From Mycobacterium vicinigordonae (lineage in GTDB: Bacteria > Actinomycetota > Actinomycetes > Mycobacteriales > Mycobacteriaceae): a stretch of 64,000 nucleotides of DNA. Both the position numbers and the translations under genes were made by a program. Each line of letters starts with the position of its first letter. The stretch's first letter is position 1. Below, piece by piece: positions 12,158 to 20,882 of the stretch. The stretch covers positions 1,116,001 to 1,180,000 of the forward strand of contig NZ_CP059165.1 in NCBI RefSeq assembly GCF_013466425.1. Reading direction: 5' to 3'. Under the pieces are notes generated by a model. It saw nothing but the letters and a program-made list of their open reading frames with translations. It did no database searches and was not told the DNA's origin.

Positions 12158-12279
12158 TTGAGCAGTGTGCCAAATTCGGCGAGTCAACTCCCAATTTGCG
12201 TGATGTCGCTCACGCGCCGCGCCACCGCGGGCGAACGCATCCCGAGCCCCGGTACTCGGGCTGTTTCGTCGGCTCAATC

Positions 12280-12302
12280 CCGGGTTGGGGTTCCCAACCC
12301 GG
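12280..12302. terminator. Strong short hairpin between DinB-like and UbiB-like genes
   Basis: CCGGGTTGGG (12280-12289) pairs perfectly with CCCAACCCGG (12293-12302) around a three-base loop. A second stem, CCCGAG/CTCGGG, lies at 12241-12260. Both genes around it are on the minus strand, so it may end the DinB-like transcript or sit in the leader of the UbiB-like gene. No T tract follows on either strand. Confidence 0.4.
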
Positions 12303-12370
12303 CCTGCGGTTGACTTGCTGTACCGGGGCGCCGCGCTCGTCGGGCACCGGCACGGTCACTGGAGCATGTG

Positions 12371-12892
12371 TCAGGCATCGACCATATGCAGATAAAGGTC
12401 TCGCAGACAGGCGATTTCGGCGCCATGGTGGATCGCCTCCCGGTTGATGTGCAGGATCAGCTCGCTCAGCGCGTACTCGGCGTAGGGGCCTTCGGCCGGC
12501 CCGCACGGGCGGTTCAGATCGTCCCCGGACAGCGATCGCACCCCGGCGATCCACCCCGCGTAGGTCTCGTCGAGCTGCTGCAGCGCGGTGGCGGCACTGG
12601 TGGCATAGGGCCAATTCTGGTAGTCAGCGGGCGGCCCGCCGAAGTGGTGGTGCGTCCGCATGGCGAATACTCCGACGATCACGTGGGCAGCCCGCCACGC
12701 GATGGTGGTGAACGGAGCAGGGTCGGGTGGCGGGTAGGCGAAGTCGATAGAACCGTCGGGCTGCACGGTCCAGCAGTCCGGTACCGGTTGCCAGAAATAT
12801 TCGTCGTCGGTCAGGCCATCCAGGCGGGGCCGTAACTGTCCGCTCCAGTGCCAGTCGAGTTGCTCAACCAGTTGTGTCTTGAGGTCCACCAC
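12371..12892 (-). CDS. DinB-like metal-binding helical protein
   Basis: About 173 residues with the DinB/YfiT four-helix layout. An early segment TQLVEQLDWHWSGQLRPRLD is followed by the core His (TTIAWRAAHVIVG) and a late metal-binding segment (LHINREAIHHGAEIACLRDL). DinB-family members include thiol-dependent transferases and many of unknown function; nothing here fixes the substrate. The start is uncertain: I choose GTG 12892 (VVDLKTQL), because upstream in-frame codons run into the divergent mannosidase start region. The stop is TGA at 12373-12371. The same frame stays open far upstream, but that is antisense to the mannosidase gene. Confidence 0.75.
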   Translation of the reverse strand: MVDLKTQLVEQLDWHWSGQLRPRLDGLTDDEYFWQPVPDCWTVQPDGSIDFAYPPPDPAPFTTIAWRAAHVIVGVFAMRTHHHFGGPPADYQNWPYATSAATALQQLDETYAGWIAGVRSLSGDDLNRPCGPAEGPYAEYALSELILHINREAIHHGAEIACLRDLYLHMVDA

Positions 12893-12973
12893 CCCATCTA
12901 GGCTGCCACCAATATCGGGCGAGTGGTCGCGCAACGTCTTCAACGGGCGGATGCAGGGTCGTAAGGTGCTGAC

Positions 12974-15900
12974 ATGCAGCTGATTTCGGCGGGATCGACC
13001 GAGCTGTTCGTGGGCCCGCCGGCGCGACCGCTGCAGTTGGCGCGGGTGATCGTTGCCGGGTGCGCCGCACCGACACCGCTGCGGATCGACGGCGACGGCC
13101 TGCACGGCAATGTGGTGGTCGCGGCGGGCCAGGAACTGGTCGAGGTTCCGATCGATGTCGAACATGCGGTGATCGGTCAGCGTCGTGTCGCCACGGTTCG
13201 GGCCGCTGCGGTGGAGCTGTCCCTCGAGTTCGTTATCGCCGAGCCCGGCTGGACCATGTTCATGGTCAGCCACTTCCACTACGACCCGGTCTGGTGGAAC
13301 ACCCAGGGCGCCTACACCAGCGAATGGACCGAGGACCCGCCGGGACAGTGCCGCCAGACCAACGGTTTCGAGCTGGTCCATGCGCATCTGGAGATGGCGC
13401 GCCGCGAACCCGAGTACAAGTTCGTGCTTGCCGAGGTCGACTACCTCAAGCCGTACTGGGACACCCGCCCGGAGGACCGCGCCGACTTGCGTCGCTTCCT
13501 GGCCGAAGGCCGCGTCGAGGTGATGGGCGGCACTTACAACGAGCCCAACACCAATCTGACCAGCCCGGAAACGACCATTCGGAACTTGGTGCACGGCATC
13601 GGTTTTCAGCGGGACGTACTGGGTGCCGATCCGGCTACCGCGTGGCAGCTCGACGTATTCGGCCACGACCCGCAGTTCCCGGGGATGGCGGCGGACGCCG
13701 GGCTGACCTCGAGTTCGTGGGCGCGCGGGCCGCACCACCAATGGGGTCCGGCTCAGGGCGGGGACGTCGATCGCATGCAGTTCTCCAGCGAGTTCGAGTG
13801 GATCTCGCCCTCCGGGCGCGGCCTGCTCACTCACTACATGCCGGCGCATTATTCGGCCGGCTGGTGGATGGATTCCTCGACCACCCTTGCCGAGGCTAAA
13901 GAAGCCACTTATGCGCTGTTCGCCCAGCTCAAGAGGGTTGCGCTGACTCGCAATGTGTTGTTGCCGGTCGGCACCGACTACACCCCACCGAACAAATGGG
14001 TCACCGAGATCCACCGCGACTGGGCCGACCGCTACACCTGGCCGCGGTTCGTCTGCGGGCTGCCACGGGAGTTCTTCGCGGCGGTGCGCGCCGAACTGAC
14101 CGAACGGGGGGCGGTGGCGTCGCCGCAGACCCGGGACATGAACCCGATCTACACCGGCAAGGACGTTTCGTACATCGACACCAAGCAAGCCAACCGGGCC
14201 GCGGAGAACGCGGTACTGGACGCCGAGCGCTTCGCCGTCTTCGCCGGGGTGTTGACTGGGGCCGAGTACCCGCAAGCGGCGTTCGCCAAAGCGTGGGTGC
14301 AGTTGGCCTACGGAGCGCACCACGACGCGATCACCGGGTCGGAGTCCGACCAGGTATACCTCGATCTGCTGACCGGCTGGCGCGACGCCTGGGAATTGGG
14401 CCGCACCGCGCGAGACAACTCGCTGCAGTTGCTGTCGTCGGTAGTGGCGGGCGATCCCGACTCGGTGGTGGTCTGGAATCCGCTGACGCAGCGGCGCAGC
14501 GACGTCGTCACCATCCGATTGGACGCGCCGCTGGCAGCCGGGGTACGGCTGCTGGATACCGACGGCATCGAGCATCCCACTCAGGTCGACGACCACGGCC
14601 ACTCGGTGAGCTGGCTTGCCCGCGACGTGCCGTCGCTGGGCTGGCGGGTGTACCGGCTGGCCCCCACGGCGGCCGCGAGCGGCTGGGAGCCGGTCGCCGG
14701 TGTGCGGATCGGCAACGAGCACTACCGGCTCAGCGTCGACCCGCAGCGCGGCGGAGCCGTGGAGTCGCTGGTCCATCAGGGTCGCGAGTTGATCGCCGCC
14801 GGCCGGGTCGGCAATGAACTCGCCGTCTACGAGGAGTACTCCTCGCATCCGAGCCAGGGCGAAGGGCCGTGGCACCTGCTGTCCAAGGGGCCGGTGGTCG
14901 GTTCGTCGGAATCGCCCGCCGCCGTAAAGGCCTACCGCGGTCCGCTCGGCCAACGGCTGGTCGTGCAGGGCCGTATCGGCATGGTGTTGCGTTACACCCA
15001 GACGCTGACGTTGTGGCATGGCATCGACCGACTGGACTGCCGCACCACCATCCACGAGTTCACCGGTGCGGACCAGCTGCTGCGGCTGCGCTGGCCGTGT
15101 CCGGTGCCGGGCGCTACGCCGGTCAGCGAGGTCGGGGACGCCGTCGTCGGGCGCGGATTCGCGCTGCTGCATGACGGGGATCGTGCTGTGGACACCGCTG
15201 AACACCTGTGGACGCTGGACAACCCGGCCTACGGATGGTTCGGGTTGTCCTCGGCGATGCGAGTCCGCGTCGGTGACGCGATGCGGGCGGTATCGGTCGC
15301 CGAGGTGATTGTCCCGTCGCAGGCGGCAGCGTCCAGTCCCATGGCTCGCGATCTGATGGTTGCTCTGGTCCGTAGCGGCGTGACAGCCACCTGCAGCGGC
15401 GCGGACCGGCCGCGCTACGGCCATCTCGATGTCGACTCCAACTTGCCCGACGCGCGGATCGCGCTGGGCGGCCCCGACCAGAACGCCTTTACCGCCGCGG
15501 TGCTCGCCGAGGCGGACCCGGTCTACGCCGCCGAACTTGATCGGCAGCTGACCGACACCGGCAAGGCCCGCGTGTGGGTGCCTGCGACCGCGGAGCTGTC
15601 GGACGTCTGGGTTCCCGACGCCGACCTGCGGGCGCCGCGCGCGCTCCCGGTGCTTGTCGTCGCCGGCCGCGACGACACGGCCCTGGCCGCCGCGATCGCC
15701 GCGGTGGTTCGCGACCTCTCCGACGCGGAGATCGTGGTCGACCAGCAAGCACCGCCTGTACTCCAACCGTTCGACGACTACACCATCGCGGTGCTCAACC
15801 GCGGCGTGCCGAGCTTCGCCGTCGACACCGAAGGAACCCTGCACACCGCGCTGATGCGGTCCTGCACAGGCTGGCCGTCGGGCACCTGGATCGATGAGCC

Positions 15901-17152
15901 GCGCCGTACCGCACCCGACGGCTCCAACTTCCAGCTGCAGCACTGGACACACGATTTCGACTATGCGCTGGTGTGCGGCAGCGGGGACTGGCGCCGGGCC
16001 GGGGTGCCGGCCCGCAGCGCCCAGTTCTCCAACCCGCTGTTCGCGGTGACTCCGCGCGTGCAGCGCGAAGCGCTCCCGCCGGTCGGTTCGTTGCTGCGGG
16101 TCGAGCCCGACACCGTGCACCTGGGTGCCCTCAAGGCGGCCGGCAATCCGCTGACCGCCGGCCGCACCGACCCGGTCGCACCCGACGACGTGGCGCTGCG
16201 ATTGGTGGAGTCGGCGGGGACGGCAACACGGGTCGTGATCGGCTCGGACCTCGGCTCCCTGCGCACGCTGCGCCAGGCGGATCTGCTGGAGCGGCCGCAG
16301 GGGCGCAAGCGAACCATCGACCTGCACGGCTACCAGATTGCGACAATTCTGGCGCGGCTCGATATCCCGCCGGTGCTCGCCGAGCCGACGCAATTGGCCC
16401 CGCACGCCGAGCCGGCCCAGCCGCTCTACGCACGGTACTGGCTGCACAATCGCGGTCCCGCGCCGCTGGGCGGGTTGCCGGTCGTGGCCCACCTGCATCC
16501 GCCACAGCTGAGTGCCGGCGCCGGCGACCGAGTGGTCCTGCGGCTGAGCGCGACCAGCGACTGCACCGACGCCACCCTGGGCGGCACGGTCGAACTGCTC
16601 GGTCCCGCCGGCTGGCTGATCAGCCCCGCCGAGCTGCCGTTCACGCTGGGCGCCGGCGAGCACCACGAGACCGAGGTCGTGGCGACCGTCCCGGCTGGTG
16701 TTGCCGCCGGGCTGTATCCCATCCGGGCTCAGTTGCGCGTCACCGACGCCGATACCCCGGCGGCGTGGCACCAGCTGGTCGAGGACGTCGCCGTGGTGGC
16801 GGTGGGGACCGAGGACACCGGGCTGGTCTATCTGATCGATAGCCCCGCGGAGGTCGAACTGGCCGCCGGCCAGCAGACGAGCCTGACCGTGACGATCGGC
16901 AGCCGCGCCGGTGCGGACCTTGCTTTGGAGGCGCACCTGATCAGCCCATGGGGGACGTGGGAGTGGATCGGTCCGGCCGCGCTGGGCGCGACTCTTCCGG
17001 CTGGCGGCACCGCCGAACTCTCCTTCGGCGTGGCACCGCCGGGTTGGGTGGCGCCCGGGCGGTGGTGGGCACTGGTCCGCGTCGGCTGCGCGGGTCGCCT
17101 CGTGTATTCGCCGGCTGCGACGGTGACGGTGACGGCAGGAGGAGCGCAGTGA
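12974..17152 (+). CDS. Glycoside hydrolase family 38 alpha-mannosidase
   Basis: A 1392-residue GH38 alpha-mannosidase, syntenic with Rv0648. The zinc-site motif SHFHYDPVWW is at about 99-108 (His100, His102, Asp104). The nucleophile is expected at about Asp227 in QLDVFGHDPQFP. The middle-domain motif GAHHDAITGSESDQ is followed by large beta-sandwich domains to the C-terminus. No signal peptide is seen (start MQLISAGSTELFV, ATG 12974), suggesting cytoplasmic turnover of mannosylated glycans. It is longer than the roughly 1215 residues I recall for H37Rv. The next gene overlaps its stop (GTGA). Confidence 0.9.
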   Translation: MQLISAGSTELFVGPPARPLQLARVIVAGCAAPTPLRIDGDGLHGNVVVAAGQELVEVPIDVEHAVIGQRRVATVRAAAVELSLEFVIAEPGWTMFMVSHFHYDPVWWNTQGAYTSEWTEDPPGQCRQTNGFELVHAHLEMARREPEYKFVLAEVDYLKPYWDTRPEDRADLRRFLAEGRVEVMGGTYNEPNTNLTSPETTIRNLVHGIGFQRDVLGADPATAWQLDVFGHDPQFPGMAADAGLTSSSWARGPHHQWGPAQGGDVDRMQFSSEFEWISPSGRGLLTHYMPAHYSAGWWMDSSTTLAEAKEATYALFAQLKRVALTRNVLLPVGTDYTPPNKWVTEIHRDWADRYTWPRFVCGLPREFFAAVRAELTERGAVASPQTRDMNPIYTGKDVSYIDTKQANRAAENAVLDAERFAVFAGVLTGAEYPQAAFAKAWVQLAYGAHHDAITGSESDQVYLDLLTGWRDAWELGRTARDNSLQLLSSVVAGDPDSVVVWNPLTQRRSDVVTIRLDAPLAAGVRLLDTDGIEHPTQVDDHGHSVSWLARDVPSLGWRVYRLAPTAAASGWEPVAGVRIGNEHYRLSVDPQRGGAVESLVHQGRELIAAGRVGNELAVYEEYSSHPSQGEGPWHLLSKGPVVGSSESPAAVKAYRGPLGQRLVVQGRIGMVLRYTQTLTLWHGIDRLDCRTTIHEFTGADQLLRLRWPCPVPGATPVSEVGDAVVGRGFALLHDGDRAVDTAEHLWTLDNPAYGWFGLSSAMRVRVGDAMRAVSVAEVIVPSQAAASSPMARDLMVALVRSGVTATCSGADRPRYGHLDVDSNLPDARIALGGPDQNAFTAAVLAEADPVYAAELDRQLTDTGKARVWVPATAELSDVWVPDADLRAPRALPVLVVAGRDDTALAAAIAAVVRDLSDAEIVVDQQAPPVLQPFDDYTIAVLNRGVPSFAVDTEGTLHTALMRSCTGWPSGTWIDEPRRTAPDGSNFQLQHWTHDFDYALVCGSGDWRRAGVPARSAQFSNPLFAVTPRVQREALPPVGSLLRVEPDTVHLGALKAAGNPLTAGRTDPVAPDDVALRLVESAGTATRVVIGSDLGSLRTLRQADLLERPQGRKRTIDLHGYQIATILARLDIPPVLAEPTQLAPHAEPAQPLYARYWLHNRGPAPLGGLPVVAHLHPPQLSAGAGDRVVLRLSATSDCTDATLGGTVELLGPAGWLISPAELPFTLGAGEHHETEVVATVPAGVAAGLYPIRAQLRVTDADTPAAWHQLVEDVAVVAVGTEDTGLVYLIDSPAEVELAAGQQTSLTVTIGSRAGADLALEAHLISPWGTWEWIGPAALGATLPAGGTAELSFGVAPPGWVAPGRWWALVRVGCAGRLVYSPAATVTVTAGGAQ

Positions 17153-17766
17153 GCGAGGATCCCGTAGCGACCGTCGGGGGCGCGGTGGTCGCGGTCGCAG
17201 AGGTCGACGAGCGCGAGGCGCGGTTGCGCAACGGGCCCCGCGCGGCCGCACTGCCGCACCCCGGCACCAGCGAAGGGCGGCAGCTGCGACGCTGGCTGAC
17301 CCAACTGATCGTGACCGAGCGGGTGGTCGATGTGGAGGTGGCCGCGCGTGGCCTTCGCGCGGACAATGCCCCGACTGAATCCGAAGTGCTGCCCGGCGTG
17401 ACCGCCCGGCTGGAGATCGGCAGCGTCACCGCGGCCGCACTGGCCCGGCCGGCCGCGCGTGCCCTGTTCGCCACAGTCACCGCCGGTGTCGAAATAAGCG
17501 ATGACGAGATCGCGGACTACCACGCCCGCAATCCGCTGCGCTTCGCGACCGCAATCGCGGGTGACCATGGCTGGCGGACTCCCGCTCTGGTCGGCCCACC
17601 GCTGGAGCAGGTGCGGTCCGCGGTCGCCGAACATCTGCTGGGTGCGGCTCGTCGGCGCGCGTTCCGGGACTGGCTGGACGCCCGTCGGGAGGCACTGGTG
17701 CGTCTGGCTCCCGGATACGAGCATCCCGGGGACCCCCGCCAGCCCGACAACACCCACCGGCACTGA
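17149..17766 (+). CDS. Conserved protein at the fabD2 (Rv0649) position; acyltransferase function doubtful
   Basis: The GTG at 17149 overlaps the mannosidase TGA, giving 205 residues (VSEDPVATVGGAVVAVAEV). The H37Rv gene at this place is called fabD2, malonyl-CoA:ACP transacylase. However, I see no GHSxG nucleophile motif, no active-site His motif, and the protein is too short for a FabD fold of about 300 residues. The segment VEISDDEIADYHARNPLRF, and QLIVTERVVDVEVAARGL before it, look more like the helical N-part of SurA/parvulin-type chaperones. Coupled expression between a mannosidase and a sugar kinase suggests an accessory role in glycan turnover. Function unassigned. Confidence 0.75.
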   Translation: MSEDPVATVGGAVVAVAEVDEREARLRNGPRAAALPHPGTSEGRQLRRWLTQLIVTERVVDVEVAARGLRADNAPTESEVLPGVTARLEIGSVTAAALARPAARALFATVTAGVEISDDEIADYHARNPLRFATAIAGDHGWRTPALVGPPLEQVRSAVAEHLLGAARRRAFRDWLDARREALVRLAPGYEHPGDPRQPDNTHRH

Positions 17767-17768
17767 GC

Positions 17769-18692
17769 ATGCTGACCCTCTGTCTCGACATCGGCGGCAC
17801 CAAGCTCGCCGCAGCACTGGCCGACCCCGCGGCCCGCGCCGATTCCGCGGCTCTGCTGGTGTACAGCGCCAAGTGCCCGACCCCGCAAGGCGGTGACGCC
17901 GAACAGGTTTGGCAGGCTCTCGCGGCGTTGATCGCCGACGCGGTGCAGGCCGCCGGGGGGGCGATCGCGGGGGTGGGCATCGCGTCGGCCGGGCCCATCG
18001 ATCTGGCCGGCGGCACCGTCAGCCCGATCAACATTCGTGCCTGGCGCGGGTACCCATTGCGGGACAAGGTGGCCGCCATGCTGCCGGGTGTGCCGGTCCG
18101 GCTCGGCGGCGACGGCGTGTGCATGGCGGTCGGGGAGCACTGGCTCGGCGCCGGGCGCGGTGCCGGCTTCATGTTGGGCATGGTGGTGTCTACCGGCGTC
18201 GGCGGCGGTTTGGTGCTGGATGGGGTTCCCTACGACGGGCGCACCGGGAATGCGGGCCACGTCGGCCATGTGGTCGTGGATCCGGACGGTCGCGCCTGCG
18301 CTTGCGGTGGGCGGGGTTGCGTGGAGACTGCGGCTTCGGGTCCGTCGATGGTGCGCTGGGCACGGGAGAACGGGTGGACGGCGCCGGCCGAGGCCGGGGC
18401 CAAGGAGTTGGCCAACGCGGCGGCGAACGGTGACCCGTTGGCGCAACAGGCGTTTCGGCGAGGCACGCGTGCGTTGGCGGCAATGATCGCCTCGGTGGCG
18501 GCGGTATGCGACCTCGACCTGGTGGTGATCGGCGGGGGAGTTGCGAAATCCGGTGATGTGTTGTTCGCTCCGCTGCGGGCCGCGTTGTCCGAGTACGCAG
18601 GGCTGCGTTTCCTGTCCGCACTGCGCGTGGTGCCTGCCGAATTGGGAGGTGCGGCCGGTCTGATCGGTGCGGCCCGGCTGGCGGGCCTCTAG
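17769..18692 (+). CDS. ROK-family sugar kinase
   Basis: A 307-residue ROK protein, syntenic with Rv0650. It has the phosphate-binding motif DIGGTKLAAAL at the N-terminus, a mid Gly-rich segment (STGVGGGLVLDG) and the ROK zinc signature GHVGHVVVDP followed by CACGGRGCVETAASG (Cys x Cys Gly x x Gly Cys x Glu). There is no N-terminal helix-turn-helix, so it is a kinase rather than a repressor; glucose, mannose or N-acetylmannosamine are possible substrates. ATG 17769 is two bases after the previous stop, making mannosidase, Rv0649-like gene and kinase one operon, which fits phosphorylation of released mannose. Confidence 0.88.
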   Translation: MLTLCLDIGGTKLAAALADPAARADSAALLVYSAKCPTPQGGDAEQVWQALAALIADAVQAAGGAIAGVGIASAGPIDLAGGTVSPINIRAWRGYPLRDKVAAMLPGVPVRLGGDGVCMAVGEHWLGAGRGAGFMLGMVVSTGVGGGLVLDGVPYDGRTGNAGHVGHVVVDPDGRACACGGRGCVETAASGPSMVRWARENGWTAPAEAGAKELANAAANGDPLAQQAFRRGTRALAAMIASVAAVCDLDLVVIGGGVAKSGDVLFAPLRAALSEYAGLRFLSALRVVPAELGGAAGLIGAARLAGL

Positions 18693-18820
18693 CCGTCTCC
18701 TCGCGGCACCACGGCCGGCGACTGTGGAATGCGCGACGGGACACGCCGTTCCGGCGTCGTATCGTTCACGCTCGGCGAGATGGCACGTTCGGCGGGATGG
18801 CTGGTGTGGGCCGAGGCGTT

Positions 18821-18850
18821 TTGGCTGATCCCAGGGCGTCACGCTATGGT
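18821..18850 (+). promoter_or_regulatory. Predicted sigma-A promoter of rplJ-rplL
   Basis: TTGGCT (18821-18826) and TATGGT (18845-18850) are separated by 18 bases. The predicted start near 18857 leaves a leader of about 205 bases that covers all the hairpins described for this gap. Judged by eye. Confidence 0.45.
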
Positions 18851-18900
18851 GGTTGCCGATCCACCGAAGACCGTCGGTCACCGAGCAATCGGTTGAAGGT

Positions 18901-19001
18901 CCGAGAGAAATCTCGGCGGCCCACGCAGGAGGACGAGGCAGCACCGTCGGCGCACGCGTCGGCGTAATCCAACGCCCCGGCCGCATCCTGCGCCGGGGCG
19001 T
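18901..19001 (+). promoter_or_regulatory. L10-type ribosomal protein leader with attenuator-like hairpin
   Basis: CCGAGA-GAAA-TCTCGG (18901-18916) is a perfect six-base-pair stem with a GNRA tetraloop, and ACGCCCCGGC/GCCGGGGCGT (18972-18981 and 18992-19001) is a perfect ten-base-pair stem. Placed just before rplJ, this fits an L10-L12-binding leader as known in other bacteria (Rfam L10_leader). The second stem is followed only by a weak T run (TGTCGTTT), so it could attenuate transcription or translation. Confidence 0.6.
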
Positions 19002-19062
19002 ATGTCGTTTCTCGGTGGCGCAGAGACCACGCATATCGGTACATCGACCACAGGAGGCAGGC

Positions 19063-19644
19063 ATGGCCAGGGCTGACAAGGCCACCGCCGTTGCAGACAT
19101 CGCCGAGCACTTCAAGGCTTCGAGCGCGACCGTCATCACCGAATACCGCGGCTTGACCGTCGCCAATCTGGCCGAGCTGCGCCGCTCCCTGGGGGAATCG
19201 GCCACCTACGCCGTGGCCAAAAACACCTTGATCAAACGGGCCGCCTCCGAGGCCGGGATAGAGGGGCTCGACGAGCTCTTCGCCGGCCCGACGGCGATCG
19301 CGTTCGTCACCGGTGAGCCGGTCGACGCTGCCAAGGCGCTCAAGACCTTCGCCAAGGAGCACAAGGCGCTCGTCATCAAGGGCGGCTACATGGACGGCCA
19401 CGCGCTCAGCGTCGCCGAGGTCGAGCGCATCGCTGACCTGGAATCCCGCGAGGTGCTGCTGGCCAAGCTGGCCGGCGCCATGAAGGGCAACCTCGCCAAG
19501 GCCGCGGGGCTTTTCAATGCGCCCGCGTCGCAGATGGCCCGACTGCTGGCTGCTCTGCAGGAAAAGAAGGACTCCGAGGCTCCCGCGGCTGCCGCCGCGC
19601 CGGCCGCAGAGGCACCAGCCGAGGCAGCTGCCGAAGCCGAATAA
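19063..19644 (+). CDS. rplJ: 50S ribosomal protein L10
   Basis: L10 anchors the L7/L12 stalk to 23S rRNA next to L11. From ATG 19063 ([17 protein letters not shown]) the product has 193 residues. AGGAGG at 19052-19057 with five-base spacing decides the start; a longer reading frame upstream is the leader, not coding. The rRNA-binding domain contains [18 protein letters not shown] and [12 protein letters not shown]. The C-terminal helix that binds L7/L12 ends in an Ala/Glu/Pro-rich tail longer than the 178-residue form I recall in H37Rv. rplL follows after 48 bases. Confidence 0.96.
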   Translation: MARADKATAVADIAEHFKASSATVITEYRGLTVANLAELRRSLGESATYAVAKNTLIKRAASEAGIEGLDELFAGPTAIAFVTGEPVDAAKALKTFAKEHKALVIKGGYMDGHALSVAEVERIADLESREVLLAKLAGAMKGNLAKAAGLFNAPASQMARLLAALQEKKDSEAPAAAAAPAAEAPAEAAAEAE

Positions 19645-19692
19645 CACCCGCAAACCCCGACAAACCCGGAAATATCAGGAAGGACCCACACC

Positions 19693-20085
19693 ATGGCCAA
19701 GCTGTCCAGCGACGACCTGCTCGACGCATTCAAGGAAATGACCCTGTTGGAGCTCTCGGACTTCGTCAAGAAGTTCGAGGAGACCTTTGAGGTCACCGCG
19801 GCCGCCCCGGTCGCTGTTGCCGCCGCTGGCGGCGGCGGTGGTGGCGCTGCCGTGGAGGCCGCCGAGGAGCAGAGCGAATTCGACGTGATCCTCGAGGCTG
19901 CCGGTGACAAGAAGATCGGCGTCATCAAGGTGGTCCGCGAGATTGTCTCCGGCCTGGGCCTCAAGGAGGCCAAGGATCTGGTCGACGGCGCCCCCAAGCC
20001 GCTGCTGGAGAAGGTCGCCAAGGAGGCCGCCGACGAGGCCAAGGCCAAGCTCGAGGCCGCAGGCGCCACCGTCACCGTCAAGTAG
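19693..20085 (+). CDS. rplL: 50S ribosomal protein L7/L12
   Basis: L7/L12 is the multi-copy stalk protein that recruits translational GTPases. All parts are visible in 130 residues: N-terminal dimerisation domain ([20 protein letters not shown]), flexible Ala/Gly hinge (about 37-55, including six Gly in a row) and C-terminal factor-binding domain with [20 protein letters not shown]. An AGGAAGG sequence precedes the ATG. It ends the rplJ-rplL operon, followed 13 bases later by a strong hairpin. Confidence 0.97.
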   Translation: MAKLSSDDLLDAFKEMTLLELSDFVKKFEETFEVTAAAPVAVAAAGGGGGGAAVEAAEEQSEFDVILEAAGDKKIGVIKVVREIVSGLGLKEAKDLVDGAPKPLLEKVAKEAADEAKAKLEAAGATVTVK

Positions 20086-20098
20086 TTCAGAACCACGC

Positions 20099-20132
20099 GA
20101 GAGCCCCCGGCGCCGTTGGCCCGGGGGCTCTC
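20099..20132. terminator. Hairpin after rplL, shared with convergent TetR gene
   Basis: GAGAGCCCCCGG (20099-20110) and CCGGGGGCTCTC (20121-20132) form a perfect 12-base-pair stem with a ten-base loop. It sits between the rplL stop and the stop of the minus-strand TetR gene. No T tract follows, as is common in mycobacteria. Confidence 0.7.
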
Positions 20133-20146
20133 GGCGTGCGTAGGTG

Positions 20147-20839
20147 TCAGCTCGTGGGGATCGCCGCCAACTGCGAGCGACCCACCTGCTCGGGGGAATC
20201 GCCCAGAGCGACAAGTAGGTTCGCGGTCATCGCCGCCAGTACGGGCATCAGGGCGGAGCCGTCATCGCCGTAGAATCCGGCCAGCTCGAGCATCACGAAT
20301 CCGTGGATCAGTGCCCAGAACTGAGCTGCTGTCGCCACTACCGCGGCGTCGTCATCCACCGGGCACTTGGTGATCCGGCCGGCGTGCATTGACCGGTGCA
20401 CGGCGCGGACGACGTGCGCGAAGCTCGGTTCATGCTGCTCGATCTCGGCGAGTGTCAACGTCAGGATGTTGCCCGCGGGCGCCCTGATGCCGTGCGCGCT
20501 GGTGCTGCCGAACATCAGCCGGTACATGTGCGGTTTTTCGATGGCATAGCGCCGATACGCGCCCCCGACGGCCAGCAGGTCCGCCACCGGGTCGTCGGTC
20601 CCCGGCAACGTGAGTGCGGCGTCGAACTGCCGCAATCCCTCCTGGGCTACTGCCGCGATCAGCTCCCGCATTCCGCCGAAATGCGTGTACACGGCCATCG
20701 TTGAGGTTCCCGCGGCGCTGGCTACCTTGCGGGTCTGCAGGGCGTCGGGCCCATGGTCGTTCAGCAGTCCCACGGCGGCGTGCAGCAGGTCGTCGCGGAC
20801 ATTGCGCTGAGTCTGGAAAGAAGTCATTGAGCTAATCAT
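20147..20839 (-). CDS. TetR-family repressor
   Basis: A 230-residue TetR regulator, syntenic with Rv0653c. The N-terminal DNA-binding domain has ALQTRKVASAAGTSTMAVYT and HFGGMRELI (recognition helix about 40-55). The C-terminal ligand domain has FWALIHGFVMLELAGF, the pattern of the TetR C-terminal domain found in many actinobacteria. It diverges from the carotenoid oxygenase gene, and an 81-base gap between them holds a perfect inverted repeat, the expected layout for autoregulation and control of the oxygenase. A second in-frame Met four codons in (20827) is an equally good start. Confidence 0.88.
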   Translation of the reverse strand: MISSMTSFQTQRNVRDDLLHAAVGLLNDHGPDALQTRKVASAAGTSTMAVYTHFGGMRELIAAVAQEGLRQFDAALTLPGTDDPVADLLAVGGAYRRYAIEKPHMYRLMFGSTSAHGIRAPAGNILTLTLAEIEQHEPSFAHVVRAVHRSMHAGRITKCPVDDDAAVVATAAQFWALIHGFVMLELAGFYGDDGSALMPVLAAMTANLLVALGDSPEQVGRSQLAAIPTS

Positions 20840-20882
20840 CTCCGATGAACCGTTGCCATCCCCTCGCTGCGGGCGTACCGTG

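Larger units (their letters stand above)
18693..19062 (+). other. 370-base intergenic region: promoter and structured leader of rplJ-rplL
   Basis: No protein gene is supported here. The region carries a predicted promoter (18821-18850) and then a leader of about 205 bases with a GNRA-capped hairpin (18901-18916), a duplicated CGTCGGCG (18945-18952 and 18957-18964), a 10-base-pair GC hairpin (18972-19001) and the rplJ ribosome binding site AGGAGG (19052-19057). Confidence 0.7.

Noticed and set aside
12893..17251. Very long minus-strand open frame continuing upstream of the DinB-like gene
   Set aside because: It is antisense to the GH38 mannosidase, has Arg/Pro/Gly-rich nonsense composition and no motifs; only the last 173 codons (DinB-like) look real.
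18973..19001. Classical Rho-independent terminator before rplJ
   Set aside because: The stem is strong but is not followed by a real T tract, so I describe it as an attenuator-like leader element instead.
18853..19062. N-terminal extension of L10
   Set aside because: It would translate the structured leader; AGGAGG directly before ATG 19063 decides the start.
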